Positions 1-8,812 of a stretch of 64,000 bases of DNA are shown in pieces (the first letter of the stretch is position 1; each line of letters begins with the position of its first letter). Source of the DNA: Scatomonas sp963930955 (GTDB taxonomy: Bacteria; Bacillota; Clostridia; Lachnospirales; Lachnospiraceae); assembly GCA_963930955.1 (NCBI GenBank), contig OZ006967.1:2790001-2854000 (forward strand), written 5' to 3'. Below the pieces are notes generated by a model. It saw only the letters and a list, made by a program, of their open reading frames with translations, made no database searches and was not told where the DNA came from. The translations under genes were made by a program, and so were the position numbers.

Positions 1-2000
1 GTACCGGTGTCCGTCTTGCCCGTAAGGATTCCCTGAGCTACGGCCCAGGCCATGCCCTCCTGGGCAAAAACGGATACCTTGCCGGAATCCGGGTAGGAGG
101 TCCAGTCCTCAGAGGCGGTAAGGTCGTATTCCTTGTACTTCGCGTAGCGGTGCAGCATGGTAGCCACCTGTTCCCGGGTAACGGAATCGGCGGTGCCGAA
201 TTTTCCCGCCTCCGGGCCTTCCGTGTAGCCGGTGATCACCCCGTTCTCCCAGGCCCAGAGAATCGCGTTCGTGTACCAGGCGCCCTCTCCTACATCCTCA
301 AATACCGGCTGGTACTCCACCGCCGGCTCTCCTTCCATCCGGTACAGCATGACTGCCAACTGGGCCCGGGAGCAGGTTTCATAAGGGCCGAAGGTATCCG
401 AGGTAAGACCGGTCATAATGCCCTGATCGTAAATGTATTCCACGGAATTGCAGAACCAGTCTCCCTGCTGCACATCGGTAAAGGGCAGCTGGAAGGAAAC
501 CGTCGGGATCTCCGGCCAGGCGCCGGCCCCATGGGAAACGATCTGGATATAATCGGCGCTGGCGTAGAGATACATATTCTGGAAATCGTAGTTTCCTCCC
601 TCTCCGATTGCCGTGCGGTCACTGTTCAGCACCGGGTCGCTCTGCACCTGATAGAAGCCGTCCACAGGGGTTTCGTTTCGGATCAGGAAGGCATAGCAGG
701 CATGAAGGCCTGTGCTGTATACAATATCCGTGCTGGTAGAGGCTCCGGTCCGGACCTTCAGGTCCGCGTACTCCTGCTCCGCATCGGGAAGGATGTCCTT
801 GATGCCGATGGTGTAAAGCCCAGCATCCCGGCTGCCGGCTGCCCGGTCCAGGCTCCAGGCCAGGGCAGCTGCCTTCTCTCCCCAGTAGGGATCGGAAGAA
901 TAGCGGAAATTCTTTCCGCAGGCCTTGTTGCCCAGGAAGCCTCCTTCGTACTTCCAGTTATCCGGGTTCAGATACTGCTGAGACAGAAAGTCCTCCATGT
1001 ATTCCCGGATGCAGGCCCGGACGCTGTCAAAGGCGTAGGACAGTTCTCCCGGATTGCTGTCCGCCGCCGCAATGCCGAATATGTTGTTTTTCGTCTGGCT
1101 GATATTGCTGGTGCCCCAGCCGCTTTCGTTGGCGGCAATTCCCGCCACCAAAAGAGCGTTGACCCCGTACCGGTTCTGATCCACCACCATCCACTGGCCG
1201 GCGTCCTCCAGCTTGGAGCCTTCTTCCACCCGGCTGTTAAGCATTTCGTTCAGCTCTGTGTCCGAATAGGTGGTCTGGCTCCGGAGGGGCAGGAACTGAA
1301 AATAATTAAAGTAGGGATCCTCCGGGTTCACCGCGTGCTCCCGGGTTCCGGCCTGATAGTCCGCCAGCATATTTTGGAAATTTTCATAGGTATAGAAGTA
1401 ATGGCCGTCGTAGCTGTAGTACTCTGTGCCCGCCTGCAGGTAGGAGGGGGCGTTTCCGTTGTCCAGATAGCTGCCGTAGGACTCCTCGAAGGTTTTGGAC
1501 ATGTCCGTGGTGACCCGGTGGATCAGCCGGCCGTCCTCCACCTCATAGTGGCTGATGGACTGGGCCTCCTCCAGGCTGACAATGGAAACCTCCGCGGCAT
1601 CCACCAGGCCGATGGAGCCGGAAAGCATAAATTTCACCTTGCCGTCCTCCATGCCCAGATAGGCGCCGTCCGCCCCGTAATGGCCGTTGGTGTAGCCGTT
1701 TCCTCCGGAGGGAACGTCCAGATATTCTGTGATCTCCGACACATCCTTGGTGCGGAAGTTCACCAGTTCCCCTCCTTCTTCCCGGGCCAGGGGACTTCTG
1801 CCGATGGGTTCCGTCTCTTCATCCTCGGGGATCACGTAAACATTCCCGTTTTCATCAATCCCGGTGGCCTGTTCCAGGGTCTGGGGATTTTCCCCCTGAA
1901 AGCCTTCTTCCTCAGCGGCCCCCGCCGGGGCAGCCCCTCCCAGAAGAGCGGCAATTCCCAGGCACAGGCTTAATAACCAGGCTGTCCTTCTTCTTTTCAC
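1..2000 (-). CDS. Secreted N-acetylglucosaminidase with SLH domains, partial (C-terminus off window)
   Basis: I read this from the minus strand; it opens with GTG at 1998-2000, preceded by AGGAG about 8 nt upstream. About 666 residues are visible and no stop is met before the left edge. The N-terminus (VKRRRTAWLLSLCLGIAALL) is a signal peptide ending near AGA. The middle contains a glucosaminidase-type lytic domain (NALLVAGIAANESGWGTSNI, with the usual catalytic Glu after AAN). The last third holds at least two S-layer homology repeats (FTDVQQGDWFCNSVEYIYDQ; FEDVGEGAWYTNAILWAWEN), with a third begun at the edge. It probably cleaves peptidoglycan while held to the cell wall through its SLH repeats. 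The long open frame on the plus strand here is a shadow. Confidence 0.85.
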   Translation of the reverse strand, partial: MKRRRTAWLLSLCLGIAALLGGAAPAGAAEEEGFQGENPQTLEQATGIDENGNVYVIPEDEETEPIGRSPLAREEGGELVNFRTKDVSEITEYLDVPSGGNGYTNGHYGADGAYLGMEDGKVKFMLSGSIGLVDAAEVSIVSLEEAQSISHYEVEDGRLIHRVTTDMSKTFEESYGSYLDNGNAPSYLQAGTEYYSYDGHYFYTYENFQNMLADYQAGTREHAVNPEDPYFNYFQFLPLRSQTTYSDTELNEMLNSRVEEGSKLEDAGQWMVVDQNRYGVNALLVAGIAANESGWGTSNISQTKNNIFGIAAADSNPGELSYAFDSVRACIREYMEDFLSQQYLNPDNWKYEGGFLGNKACGKNFRYSSDPYWGEKAAALAWSLDRAAGSRDAGLYTIGIKDILPDAEQEYADLKVRTGASTSTDIVYSTGLHACYAFLIRNETPVDGFYQVQSDPVLNSDRTAIGEGGNYDFQNMYLYASADYIQIVSHGAGAWPEIPTVSFQLPFTDVQQGDWFCNSVEYIYDQGIMTGLTSDTFGPYETCSRAQLAVMLYRMEGEPAVEYQPVFEDVGEGAWYTNAILWAWENGVITGYTEGPEAGKFGTADSVTREQVATMLHRYAKYKEYDLTASEDWTSYPDSGKVSVFAQEGMAWAVAQGILTGKTDTG

Positions 2001-2127
2001 TCTGCACTCCTTTCCGCAGGCGGAAGATCCCGCCGCATTCTGCATCTGCTGTTTTCTTGTTCCGCATCACCGTATTCTAGCAGAAGCCCCTCGGAATTGC
2101 AAGTCTGTCAGGGCCGAAATCTTTCAC

Positions 2128-2940
2128 TTATCTGACTTTTACAGATATTTTGGTAATAAATTCCTCTTCTTTCTTGGTGGCCAGATCCGCCACCAGATAT
2201 TCTTCCCGGGCGTCTCCGTCCAGCTTCAGCCCCAGAGACTGGATCCTCCGGCAAAGCTTCTGATATCCCGCCTGCATTTCACTGTATCTGCCCTGATAAT
2301 AAAGAACCGCGTACCTGCCTGCCGGCAGCCGTTCCCCCTCCCCCTGGCGGCAGGGCATAAACAGCCGGTCCACCTTGGCGTAATTGCCCGCCTCCAGATC
2401 CTTCCGGGCCAGAACACAGCCGAAAGAAACGGTCTGGGCCGTGCCGATCTGCCTGGCAAACCGGTCGTAGGCGTCCCCCCACTGCTTTCCGGTGGCGGTC
2501 TCCGAGTTCAGCTCCAGGGGTTCGCTGTACAGCATCCAGCGGTCGGGAAACTGCCGGATCTCCACCTGCCCGGTTACTGCCTCCCGGGCTTCCCGGGTGT
2601 TTTCCGCAATCCTTCCAAACAGCTGCCGGATCTCCCGGAGGCGGCGGATCTCCCCCTCCAGCTTTCCGATTTTATCCTCCGCCAGCAAAAGCAGGCTTTC
2701 CGGAGAGGGACTGCCAAAATACGCCTGCAGTTCCCGGACCGGCACGCCCATCTCCCGCAGGGAGAGGAGGGTTCCGAACGGGATGATCTGGGCGTCGCTG
2801 TAGTACCGGTAGCCGTTGTCCTGGACCAGTTCCGGGGAGAACAGACCGATCCGGTCATAATAAAACAGCGTATCCTTTTTAATGCCGAAAAAACGGGCAA
2901 ACTCCCCGGTGGTAAAATACTTCTCTTTCTTCCTCTGCAT
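2128..2940 (-). CDS. MerR-family regulator with effector-binding C-terminus
   Basis: This 270-residue protein opens with a MerR-type winged helix (YFTTGEFARFFGIKKDTLFYYDRIGLF, residues about 8-35), followed by the dimerisation helix (about 85-115) and a C-terminal domain of the GyrI/BmrR effector-binding type (about 120-270). The layout matches multidrug-sensing MerR regulators such as BmrR and BltR. It is divergent from a MATE exporter, and the shared intergenic region carries a promoter with the stretched spacer typical of MerR targets. I infer that it activates the exporter when an organic ligand binds. The ligand cannot be predicted. Confidence 0.85.
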   Translation of the reverse strand: MQRKKEKYFTTGEFARFFGIKKDTLFYYDRIGLFSPELVQDNGYRYYSDAQIIPFGTLLSLREMGVPVRELQAYFGSPSPESLLLLAEDKIGKLEGEIRRLREIRQLFGRIAENTREAREAVTGQVEIRQFPDRWMLYSEPLELNSETATGKQWGDAYDRFARQIGTAQTVSFGCVLARKDLEAGNYAKVDRLFMPCRQGEGERLPAGRYAVLYYQGRYSEMQAGYQKLCRRIQSLGLKLDGDAREEYLVADLATKKEEEFITKISVKVR

Positions 2941-2952
2941 GCCATTCTCCTC

Positions 2953-2983
2953 TTGACTATAGACTTACTCCATAGTTTATACT
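2953..2983 (+). promoter_or_regulatory. MerR-type promoter with 19-bp spacer driving the MATE gene
   Basis: TTGACT (2953-2958) and TATACT (2978-2983) are separated by 19 bp. The spacer region holds an imperfect dyad with ACTAT at 2956-2960 and ATAGT at 2972-2976. A 19-bp spacer crossed by a dyad is the hallmark of promoters that MerR proteins activate by DNA untwisting. Confidence 0.75.
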
Positions 2984-3042
2984 AAAGTTCTGGAAAGTCA
3001 AGTTTGTCCAAAGGATTGTATTATATTAGGAAGGGATTTTCT

Positions 3043-4383
3043 ATGGATTACAAAACACTGTACGCAAAAACGCCGCCTACCCGGCTTTTCTTTAAGGCTG
3101 CTATTCCCGGTTCCGTGGGAATGCTGGCCTCCTCCATTTACCAGCTGATAGACGGAATGCTGGTGGGGCGGCTGCTGGGCAGCCAGTCTTTTGCCGCCCT
3201 GAACCTGGCCATGCCCTTTGTGATCATTAATTTTGCCCTGGCGGATCTGATCGGAGTGGGATCCTCCGTCTCCATCTCCATCCGCCTGGGAGAGAAAAAG
3301 GAGAAAGAGGCAGGGAACCTTTTTACCTGCGCCTGCCTGATGATCCTGGGAGCGGCGGTGCTCATCGGCGCCCTGCTGTTTTTTGCCGCCCCGGTTTTCA
3401 TGAAGCTTATGGGGGCGGACCCGGAGCTGGCGGCTCTGGCGGTGCAGTACCTGCGGGTGTACGCCCTGTTTTCCCCTTTGACCACTATCCTCTTTGCGGT
3501 GGACAATTACCTGCGGATCTGCGGCAGGATCCGCACCAGTATGGTGCTGAATATTTTCATGGCCGGCCTCTGCGCTCTGCTGGAATTCATCTTCCTGTAT
3601 CTATTCCGTTTCGGGATCTGGGGCGCGGCCCTGGGCACCTGCCTCAGCATGAGCCTCTGCACGGTGCTGGCCTTTCTCCCCTTCTTCCGGGGAAAGCTGG
3701 CTCTGAAATTCTGCCGGCCAAAGTTTCGTCTGGACAGTGTCCGCCAGACTCTCAGCTGCGGCTGTCCGGTATTCCTGAACAATGTGGCCGGCCGTGTGGC
3801 TTCGATCCTCATGAACACCATCCTGCTGCGGCTGGGCGGAGACGCCGCCGTTTCCGTTTACGGAATCCTTATGTATGTGGACGGCTTTATCCAGCCTCTG
3901 CTTTACGGCATGTGCGACTCCCTGCAGCCTGCTGTGGGCTTTAACTGGGGAGCCGGAAATTACAGGCGGGTAACCGCCATTGAAAAGCGCTGCTTTACCG
4001 CCAGCGCCATTCTCTCCCTGGTATTTTCCGCCGGGATCTTCCTTTTTCCTGAGGAGGTCGCCCGGCTCTTCCTGCAGGGCGGGGATCCAGAGATCCTGAC
4101 TCTGGCCGTACCGGCGGTAACTCTTTTCAGCGCCACCTACGTAACCCGCTGGTTTTCCTTTGCCTCCCAGAGCTTCATGGCGGCCATCGAAAAGCCCCTG
4201 CTGGCCTCCATTATTTCCGTGGCCACGGTACTGGGCTTCCCGGTGCTGCTGATCCTGGTCTTCTGGCCCCTGGGCCTTACAGGCCTGTGGCTGAACCTGC
4301 CGGGCACTGCCCTGCTTTCCGCCCTGCTTTCCCTGGGGATCCTGCTGAAAATACGGAAACAGCTGCAGGGACCGGCAGAATAA
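3043..4383 (+). CDS. MATE-family multidrug/cation antiporter
   Basis: This polytopic membrane protein has about 446 residues and twelve predicted hydrophobic segments. It has the family pattern of two six-helix halves (first half from PTRLFFKAAIPGSVGMLASS, second from SCGCPVFLNNVAGRVASILM). The start at 3043 is preferred over an in-frame ATG at 3004 because AGGAAGGG lies 8-10 nt upstream and the upstream one has no site. MATE proteins export cationic drugs or metabolites using Na+ or H+ gradients in the cytoplasmic membrane. Divergent pairing with a MerR regulator supports an inducible efflux role. The substrate is unknown. Confidence 0.88.
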   Translation: MDYKTLYAKTPPTRLFFKAAIPGSVGMLASSIYQLIDGMLVGRLLGSQSFAALNLAMPFVIINFALADLIGVGSSVSISIRLGEKKEKEAGNLFTCACLMILGAAVLIGALLFFAAPVFMKLMGADPELAALAVQYLRVYALFSPLTTILFAVDNYLRICGRIRTSMVLNIFMAGLCALLEFIFLYLFRFGIWGAALGTCLSMSLCTVLAFLPFFRGKLALKFCRPKFRLDSVRQTLSCGCPVFLNNVAGRVASILMNTILLRLGGDAAVSVYGILMYVDGFIQPLLYGMCDSLQPAVGFNWGAGNYRRVTAIEKRCFTASAILSLVFSAGIFLFPEEVARLFLQGGDPEILTLAVPAVTLFSATYVTRWFSFASQSFMAAIEKPLLASIISVATVLGFPVLLILVFWPLGLTGLWLNLPGTALLSALLSLGILLKIRKQLQGPAE

Positions 4384-4513
4384 ATGCATTTCCCAGCGGG
4401 CGGAAGTATGATAGAATAAGAAGGCATCGAAATCAGGAACCTTTGGTTCCTGAGAATCATGCATCCCTTATGGATCATTTTGCGGCACACCCTTCAGGAA
4501 AGGAGCTAAATTC

Positions 4514-5152
4514 ATGGAATCAGAAAACAAAACAGAGATAAAAGAAAACCCCGGACATCCTCAGGGGGCTTCCGGGGAGCGGATGCTGGACCGGATGAAT
4601 GAAAGCCACCAGCCCATCCGCTCTTTTGGGTTCCCCCTTCTTCCCTGGCGGGAAAATATGCGGATCCTGGACGTAGGCTGCGGAGGAGGAGCCGCCATTG
4701 CGGAAATGCTGAAGCTTTCTCCCGGCAGCATCATCGACGGCATTGATTACTCAGAAGTCAGCGTCCGGAAATCCTCCCTGACAAACCAGGAATTTCTGGG
4801 CAGCCGCTGCCACATTCAGCTGGGAGATGTGGCGGCCCTTCCCTTCCGGGACAATACCTACAATCTGGTCACTGCTGTGGAGACCGTGTACTTCTGGCCG
4901 GAAATCCGCAGGGGACTCCGGGAAATCCTCCGGGTGCTGAAGCCCGGCGGCATGCTGGCTATTCTCAACGAAGGCAGCGATCCCGACCACTGCGACTGGC
5001 CGGAGATTCCGGGCTTTATGCAGATCTACCGGCCGGAGGAGCTGGAAAAGCTCCTGACCGGCTGCGGCTTCCGCCAGGTCCGCACCCTTCGGGGACCGGA
5101 ACAGATCATCTGCGTCACGGGAACCAAGTCAACAGAGGTTCAAAACAGGTGA
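4514..5152 (+). CDS. Class I SAM-dependent methyltransferase
   Basis: This 212-residue protein has the SAM-binding motif I (ILDVGCGGG, about residues 52-60), an acidic residue after strand 2 (IDGIDYSEVSV), motif II/III (GDVAALPFRDNTYNLVTAVE) and the post-motif LKPGGMLAILNEG, so it is a Methyltransf_11-type enzyme. AGGAAAGGAG lies just before the start. It follows the MATE gene at about 130 bp and may be read from the same promoter, because the next strong terminator lies after this gene. The methyl acceptor cannot be predicted; small-molecule acceptors are most common for this subfamily. Confidence 0.85.
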   Translation: MESENKTEIKENPGHPQGASGERMLDRMNESHQPIRSFGFPLLPWRENMRILDVGCGGGAAIAEMLKLSPGSIIDGIDYSEVSVRKSSLTNQEFLGSRCHIQLGDVAALPFRDNTYNLVTAVETVYFWPEIRRGLREILRVLKPGGMLAILNEGSDPDHCDWPEIPGFMQIYRPEELEKLLTGCGFRQVRTLRGPEQIICVTGTKSTEVQNR

Positions 5153-5187
5153 GTAAAGGAGAAATCTGTGGAGCTATAAAAATAGGA

Positions 5188-5219
5188 CTGCCGCACGAAT
5201 TCGTGCGGCAGAACTTTTT
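5188..5219 (+). terminator. Rho-independent terminator of the MATE/methyltransferase unit
   Basis: A perfect 24-bp palindrome (12-nt arm CTGCCGCACGAA at 5188-5199 and its complement at 5200-5211) is followed by a T-run at 5215-5219. Confidence 0.85.
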
Positions 5220-5243
5220 ACAGCGGATAAGAGCTCTGTAGGT

Positions 5244-5561
5244 ATTCTTCTACCGGACATTTCAAAGGAATCCAATATCCGCCCGTATCCCCCTGGCTCA
5301 GACTACCGTAAGGAAATAGGAAGCAAGTATTGAGCCCGTAGGGGCATGGCTCAGACTACCGTAAGAAACAAGGAAACAAGTATTGCGCCCGTATAGACGC
5401 GGCTCAGACTACCGTAAGGAAACAGGAATCAGGTTTTGTGCCCGTAGGGGCACGAATCAGACTACCGTAAGGAAACAGGAATCAAGTATTGCACCCGTAT
5501 TTCCCTGGCTTTTTCTACTGTAAACCTGAGAAAAACCCAGAATCCGCCCGTATTCCGCCAG
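5244..5561. repeat. 53-bp tandem repeat array, four good copies plus degenerate edges
   Basis: Copies begin at 5297, 5350, 5403 and 5456, an exact 53-bp period. The conserved part includes GACTACCGTAAGGAAACAGG, then ATCAAGTATTG and CCCGTA, and about 10 bp before the next copy varies. Degenerate copies flank the array at 5244 and 5509. Because 53 is not a multiple of three, the unit is unlikely to be coding. The array sits between two convergent terminators. Confidence 0.9.
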
Positions 5562-5612
5562 AGGTGTGATGTCTGCAGCAGTTTGAGCGGCATCCTCTGG
5601 TCTTTTTTGTAT

Positions 5613-5665
5613 AAAAAAGGGAACCGCTGCTCATAGATTTCTCTATTTTGCAACAGTTCCCTTTT
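5613..5665 (-). terminator. Terminator after the histidine-phosphatase gene
   Basis: On the minus strand AAAAGGGAAC (5656-5665) pairs with GTTCCCTTTT (5613-5624) across a 31-nt loop, and the distal arm runs into T residues. It starts three bases after the stop codon region of the gene at 5668. Confidence 0.7.
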
Positions 5666-5667
5666 CT

Positions 5668-6399
5668 TCAGTCCCGGCGCTCCCCGGGAGAATCGTAGCA
5701 TTCACAGAATCTGGCTGCCCGGGAGGGTTCTTCTCCTCCCGCGTACAGATGGGAAAGATCCCCGAAACGGAGGATCCGGAAGCTGGCGGCCCCCCGCCGC
5801 CTCTCCTCTGTGACTACCTCCGTGACAGAGGTGGGCAGGGCGCACATGCCGTGCCAGAAGATCATGGGGGACACGCTGAGCAGATGGCTCAGAAGCACGC
5901 ACTCCACGCCGAAATGACAGAACAGTGCCAGGGTGTCCCGGTTGGAGCGGACAGCCCGGTAAAAATGGCCCTCCCGGACATAGCCGTGGCGCTCCAGCAG
6001 AGTGTCCAGGCCTCTGGTTACCCAGTCGTAGGCCTCTTTTACCTTTCCCTCCGCCATGGCCGGAGCTTCAAACCAGTGATCGTACCGGTAGAAACGCTCC
6101 TCCCGGGTCCAGTCCCCAGGCAGCCAGTCCCAGGGGATCATTTTTTTCTCCGGCACATCCGGGCGCCGGATGGGGGCTTCAAACTCCCGGAGCCAGGGAA
6201 GGACCTCCGCGGTCCGGCCCAGCCTCCTCAGGGTACAGGAGGCTGTATCCCTGGCCCGTCCCAGAGGAGACACATACAGATACTCCATTTTTTCTTTTAC
6301 CAGCCGGTCCCCCAGCAATTCCGCCTCCCGCCATCCCTTCTTGGTCAGGGAATCTCTGGCGTAATCCGGGTCCCCGTGGCGTATGATCAGCACTCTCAT
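5668..6399 (-). CDS. Histidine phosphatase (phosphoglycerate mutase-like) family protein
   Basis: This 243-residue protein starts with the RHG motif (MRVLIIRHGDPDY, catalytic His8) and continues with YVSPLGRARDTA, which supplies the second arginine. A second active-site histidine is expected in ALFCHFGVECVLLSH. These features place it in the histidine phosphatase superfamily, which removes phosphate from sugars, phosphoglycerate or nucleotides. The insert DWLPGDWTREERFYRYDHWF is not part of the minimal fold. Nothing in the neighbourhood suggests a substrate; it is single and followed by its own terminator. Confidence 0.8.
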   Translation of the reverse strand: MRVLIIRHGDPDYARDSLTKKGWREAELLGDRLVKEKMEYLYVSPLGRARDTASCTLRRLGRTAEVLPWLREFEAPIRRPDVPEKKMIPWDWLPGDWTREERFYRYDHWFEAPAMAEGKVKEAYDWVTRGLDTLLERHGYVREGHFYRAVRSNRDTLALFCHFGVECVLLSHLLSVSPMIFWHGMCALPTSVTEVVTEERRRGAASFRILRFGDLSHLYAGGEEPSRAARFCECYDSPGERRD

Positions 6400-6474
6400 C
6401 CTGCGTTCCCCTCCTTCTCTTTCCTGTCCGCTTATTGTGCCATTCTAGCACAAAACGCGGCTTCCCACAACAGA

Positions 6475-8133
6475 TTAAAAAAGGAGAGAGATTTTTGTCC
6501 CGGTTCCCGGGGTGCTGTCCAGCTGGATCCTGGCGTTGTGAAGGATGGCCCCGTGTTTTACAATGGAAAGTCCCAGGCCGGTTCCTCCGGTTTCTTTGGA
6601 ATGGCTCTTATCCACCCGGTAAAACCGCTCGAAAATCCTTTCGGTCTCTTCCTTCTCGATGCCGATGCCGGTATCTTCCACCGTCAGCACCGGGGCCCCC
6701 TTTACCGTCTTCAGTTCCAGTTTTACGCTTCCTTTGGGTTTATTATATTTAATGGCATTGTCGCAGAGATTGTAAACCATCTCGTACAGCACCTGCCGGA
6801 CGCCCTCCACCGGGCAGGACTTACCCTGATAGGTAAAGGTGATCCCCCGGTCTTTGGCGCTCATATCCAGATGCTTCTTGGCTTCCTGGCAGATTTCATC
6901 CAGATCCACCATCTCTCTTGGCATGGCCCCGTCCGCCTCGTCCAGCCGGGACAGCCGGATGATATCCTCCACCAGGTTGGTGAGACGGCTGGCTTCCGCA
7001 TGGATCCTGCCGGCAAAATTCGGGATATCCTCCTGCCGCACCATGCCGTGCTCGATGATTTCCGCATAGCCGGAAATGGACATCAGGGGAGTTTTCAGCT
7101 CATGGGAGACATTGGCCGAAAATTCCCGGCGCATTTTCTCCGCCTCCTGCTTTTCGGTTACGTCCAGCACCAGGATCACAGCGCCGGAAATCTCCGCGGA
7201 AACCCGCACCGGATTGGCCAGCAGCTGGTAATATCTCTCTCCCAGCTTCAGCAGCTTTTCACTTTCCTTGCCGGCCAGAGCTTCGTCCAGGGCTTCTTTC
7301 AGCACTTCGTTGCGGTTGACAGTGATAATATCGTGGTTGACGCATTCCTCCTGGGTTACGCCGAAAAGTTTCTGGGCGGAGCGGTTGATGGCCAGCACCG
7401 CCGTGCGGTTGGTGACAATAAGGCCGTCCTTCATATTCTCCGTAATGGCCAGGTATTCTTCCTGATTCTGCTGGAGCTGCTCCATCTGCTGGGCGATCTG
7501 CTTTTTCTGCCGGTTGATCCGTCCCAGGAGAGGGCTGATCTCCTCATACGCTTTTCCGTTTTCCATGGGGTGTTCCAGATCCAGCTCGTTGAGAGGCTTC
7601 ATGATCCGGGCCGTCATGGTCCTTGCGTAAATCAGGGAGGCGATCACCAGGGCCACGATCAGGGCAATGGCGATTCCCAGGCCGGACAGCAGGGTGCCCC
7701 ACACATTGTCCGCCGTATTGGCCACCCGGATCACCATGCCGTTATCCAGCCGCAGGGCGTAATAGTAGGTGGCTTCCGAGAAGGTGGCGGAGGAACGGCT
7801 GTCGGATCCGGAGCCGGTTTCCAGAGCCTCCTGAACTTCTTTTCTCTCCCCGTGGTTCTCCATAAGATCCGCGGACTCCTCGGACTCAAAAAGAACCGTT
7901 CCGTCTTTATCAATGAGAGTAATCCGGCTGTTGGAGAAGCCGGCCACCTCCGGAGTCAGAAAATCACTTCCCGACTCATCCAAAGCGGCTTTTAAATATT
8001 CGCACTCATCCTCCACGGAGGTCTTCATGCCGTCATAGGTCCGGTTGTACATCACCAGGCTCATGGCCAGAAAGGTCAGTACAATGGAGATGACCACCAG
8101 GATGGCTGTATTTCTGAAAATCCGTTTTCTCAT
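6475..8133 (-). CDS. phoR: Phosphate-regulon sensor histidine kinase
   Basis: The 552-residue protein has a membrane segment at about 8-28, an extracytoplasmic sensor (30-147), a second membrane segment (148-170), a HAMP-like linker, a PAS domain (about 222-325), HisKA with the phosphoacceptor His344 (FSANVSHELKTPLMSISGYA) and an ATPase domain (NAIKYNK, DTGIGI, GTGLGLSIV). It lies 6 bp behind the response regulator and ends the pst operon, which is the usual Firmicutes order. PhoR phosphorylates PhoB/PhoP when phosphate is scarce; PhoU and the Pst transporter normally restrain it. Confidence 0.93.
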   Translation of the reverse strand: MRKRIFRNTAILVVISIVLTFLAMSLVMYNRTYDGMKTSVEDECEYLKAALDESGSDFLTPEVAGFSNSRITLIDKDGTVLFESEESADLMENHGERKEVQEALETGSGSDSRSSATFSEATYYYALRLDNGMVIRVANTADNVWGTLLSGLGIAIALIVALVIASLIYARTMTARIMKPLNELDLEHPMENGKAYEEISPLLGRINRQKKQIAQQMEQLQQNQEEYLAITENMKDGLIVTNRTAVLAINRSAQKLFGVTQEECVNHDIITVNRNEVLKEALDEALAGKESEKLLKLGERYYQLLANPVRVSAEISGAVILVLDVTEKQEAEKMRREFSANVSHELKTPLMSISGYAEIIEHGMVRQEDIPNFAGRIHAEASRLTNLVEDIIRLSRLDEADGAMPREMVDLDEICQEAKKHLDMSAKDRGITFTYQGKSCPVEGVRQVLYEMVYNLCDNAIKYNKPKGSVKLELKTVKGAPVLTVEDTGIGIEKEETERIFERFYRVDKSHSKETGGTGLGLSIVKHGAILHNARIQLDSTPGTGTKISLLF

Positions 8134-8139
8134 GGGGCG

Positions 8140-8811
8140 TTATCCTCCTATCCGGTATCCGACCCCGCGGACGGTCTCGATGAGTTCCCCGCAGGCTCCC
8201 AGCTTCTGGCGCAGGGTCCGGATATGTACATCCACGGTTCTGGTTTCTCCGTCAAAGTCATACCCCCACACATGGCCCAGGAGCCGGTCCCGGGAGAGCA
8301 CAATGCCCTGGTTCTCCATCAGATACCTTAAAAGTTCAAATTCTTTTAATGTCAGGGTAACCTTCCGGCCGGCGGAAAGCACCTGGTGCTGCTGCACCAG
8401 TACCTGCAGCTGGCCGATCTGCAGAGTCTCGTTGTCCTTTTCTTCTCTTCCGCTTCTCCGCAGCACCGCCCGCACCCGGGCGATAAATTCCATCATGCCG
8501 AATGGCTTGGTAATGTAATCGTCGGCTCCGCAGTCCAGGCCCTGGACCTTGTCGTACTCGGCCCCCTTGGCGGTTACCATGATCACAGGGATGTCCCTGG
8601 TTACCTCGGAGCTTTTCAGCCGCTTCAGGATGGAAAGGCCGTCCTCCTCCGGCAGCATAATATCCAGAAGAATCAGAGAGGCCGGATGGTTTGCCAGCTC
8701 TTTAAACAGCTGGCTGCCTGTCTCTACTCCCTTGGCGGGCAGGCCGCTGGAGCCCAGGGTATACACGATCAGCTCCCGTATATTCCTCTCGTCCTCTACA
8801 CAATAGATCAT
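8140..8811 (-). CDS. phoB: OmpR-type response regulator of the phosphate regulon
   Basis: This 223-residue protein has a receiver domain with phosphoacceptor Asp50 (SLILLDIMLPEEDG), switch Thr (IPVIMVTAKG) and Lys (YITKPFG), then a winged-helix DNA-binding domain (VTLTLKEFELLRYLMENQG through TVDVHIRTLRQKLG). It would bind the direct TGTAAA-type boxes seen upstream of pstS. It is tightly packed between phoU (1-nt gap) and phoR, so the regulator and its kinase are co-transcribed with the transporter they control. It could equally be named phoP in Bacillus usage. Confidence 0.92.
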   Translation of the reverse strand: MIYCVEDERNIRELIVYTLGSSGLPAKGVETGSQLFKELANHPASLILLDIMLPEEDGLSILKRLKSSEVTRDIPVIMVTAKGAEYDKVQGLDCGADDYITKPFGMMEFIARVRAVLRRSGREEKDNETLQIGQLQVLVQQHQVLSAGRKVTLTLKEFELLRYLMENQGIVLSRDRLLGHVWGYDFDGETRTVDVHIRTLRQKLGACGELIETVRGVGYRIGG

Positions 8812-8812
8812 G

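Noticed and set aside
150..1973. Long plus-strand open frame
   Set aside because: The minus strand holds a continuous GTG-started frame with signal peptide, glucosaminidase and SLH repeats; the plus-strand translation has no recognisable domain and is a GC-rich shadow.
5244..5561. CRISPR array
   Set aside because: The period is 53 bp, but about 40 bp is conserved and only about 10 bp varies, and no cas genes lie nearby.
5462..5701. 79-codon minus-strand frame across the repeat array
   Set aside because: It spans a terminator and the non-triplet repeat array, and has no ribosome binding site or recognisable domain.
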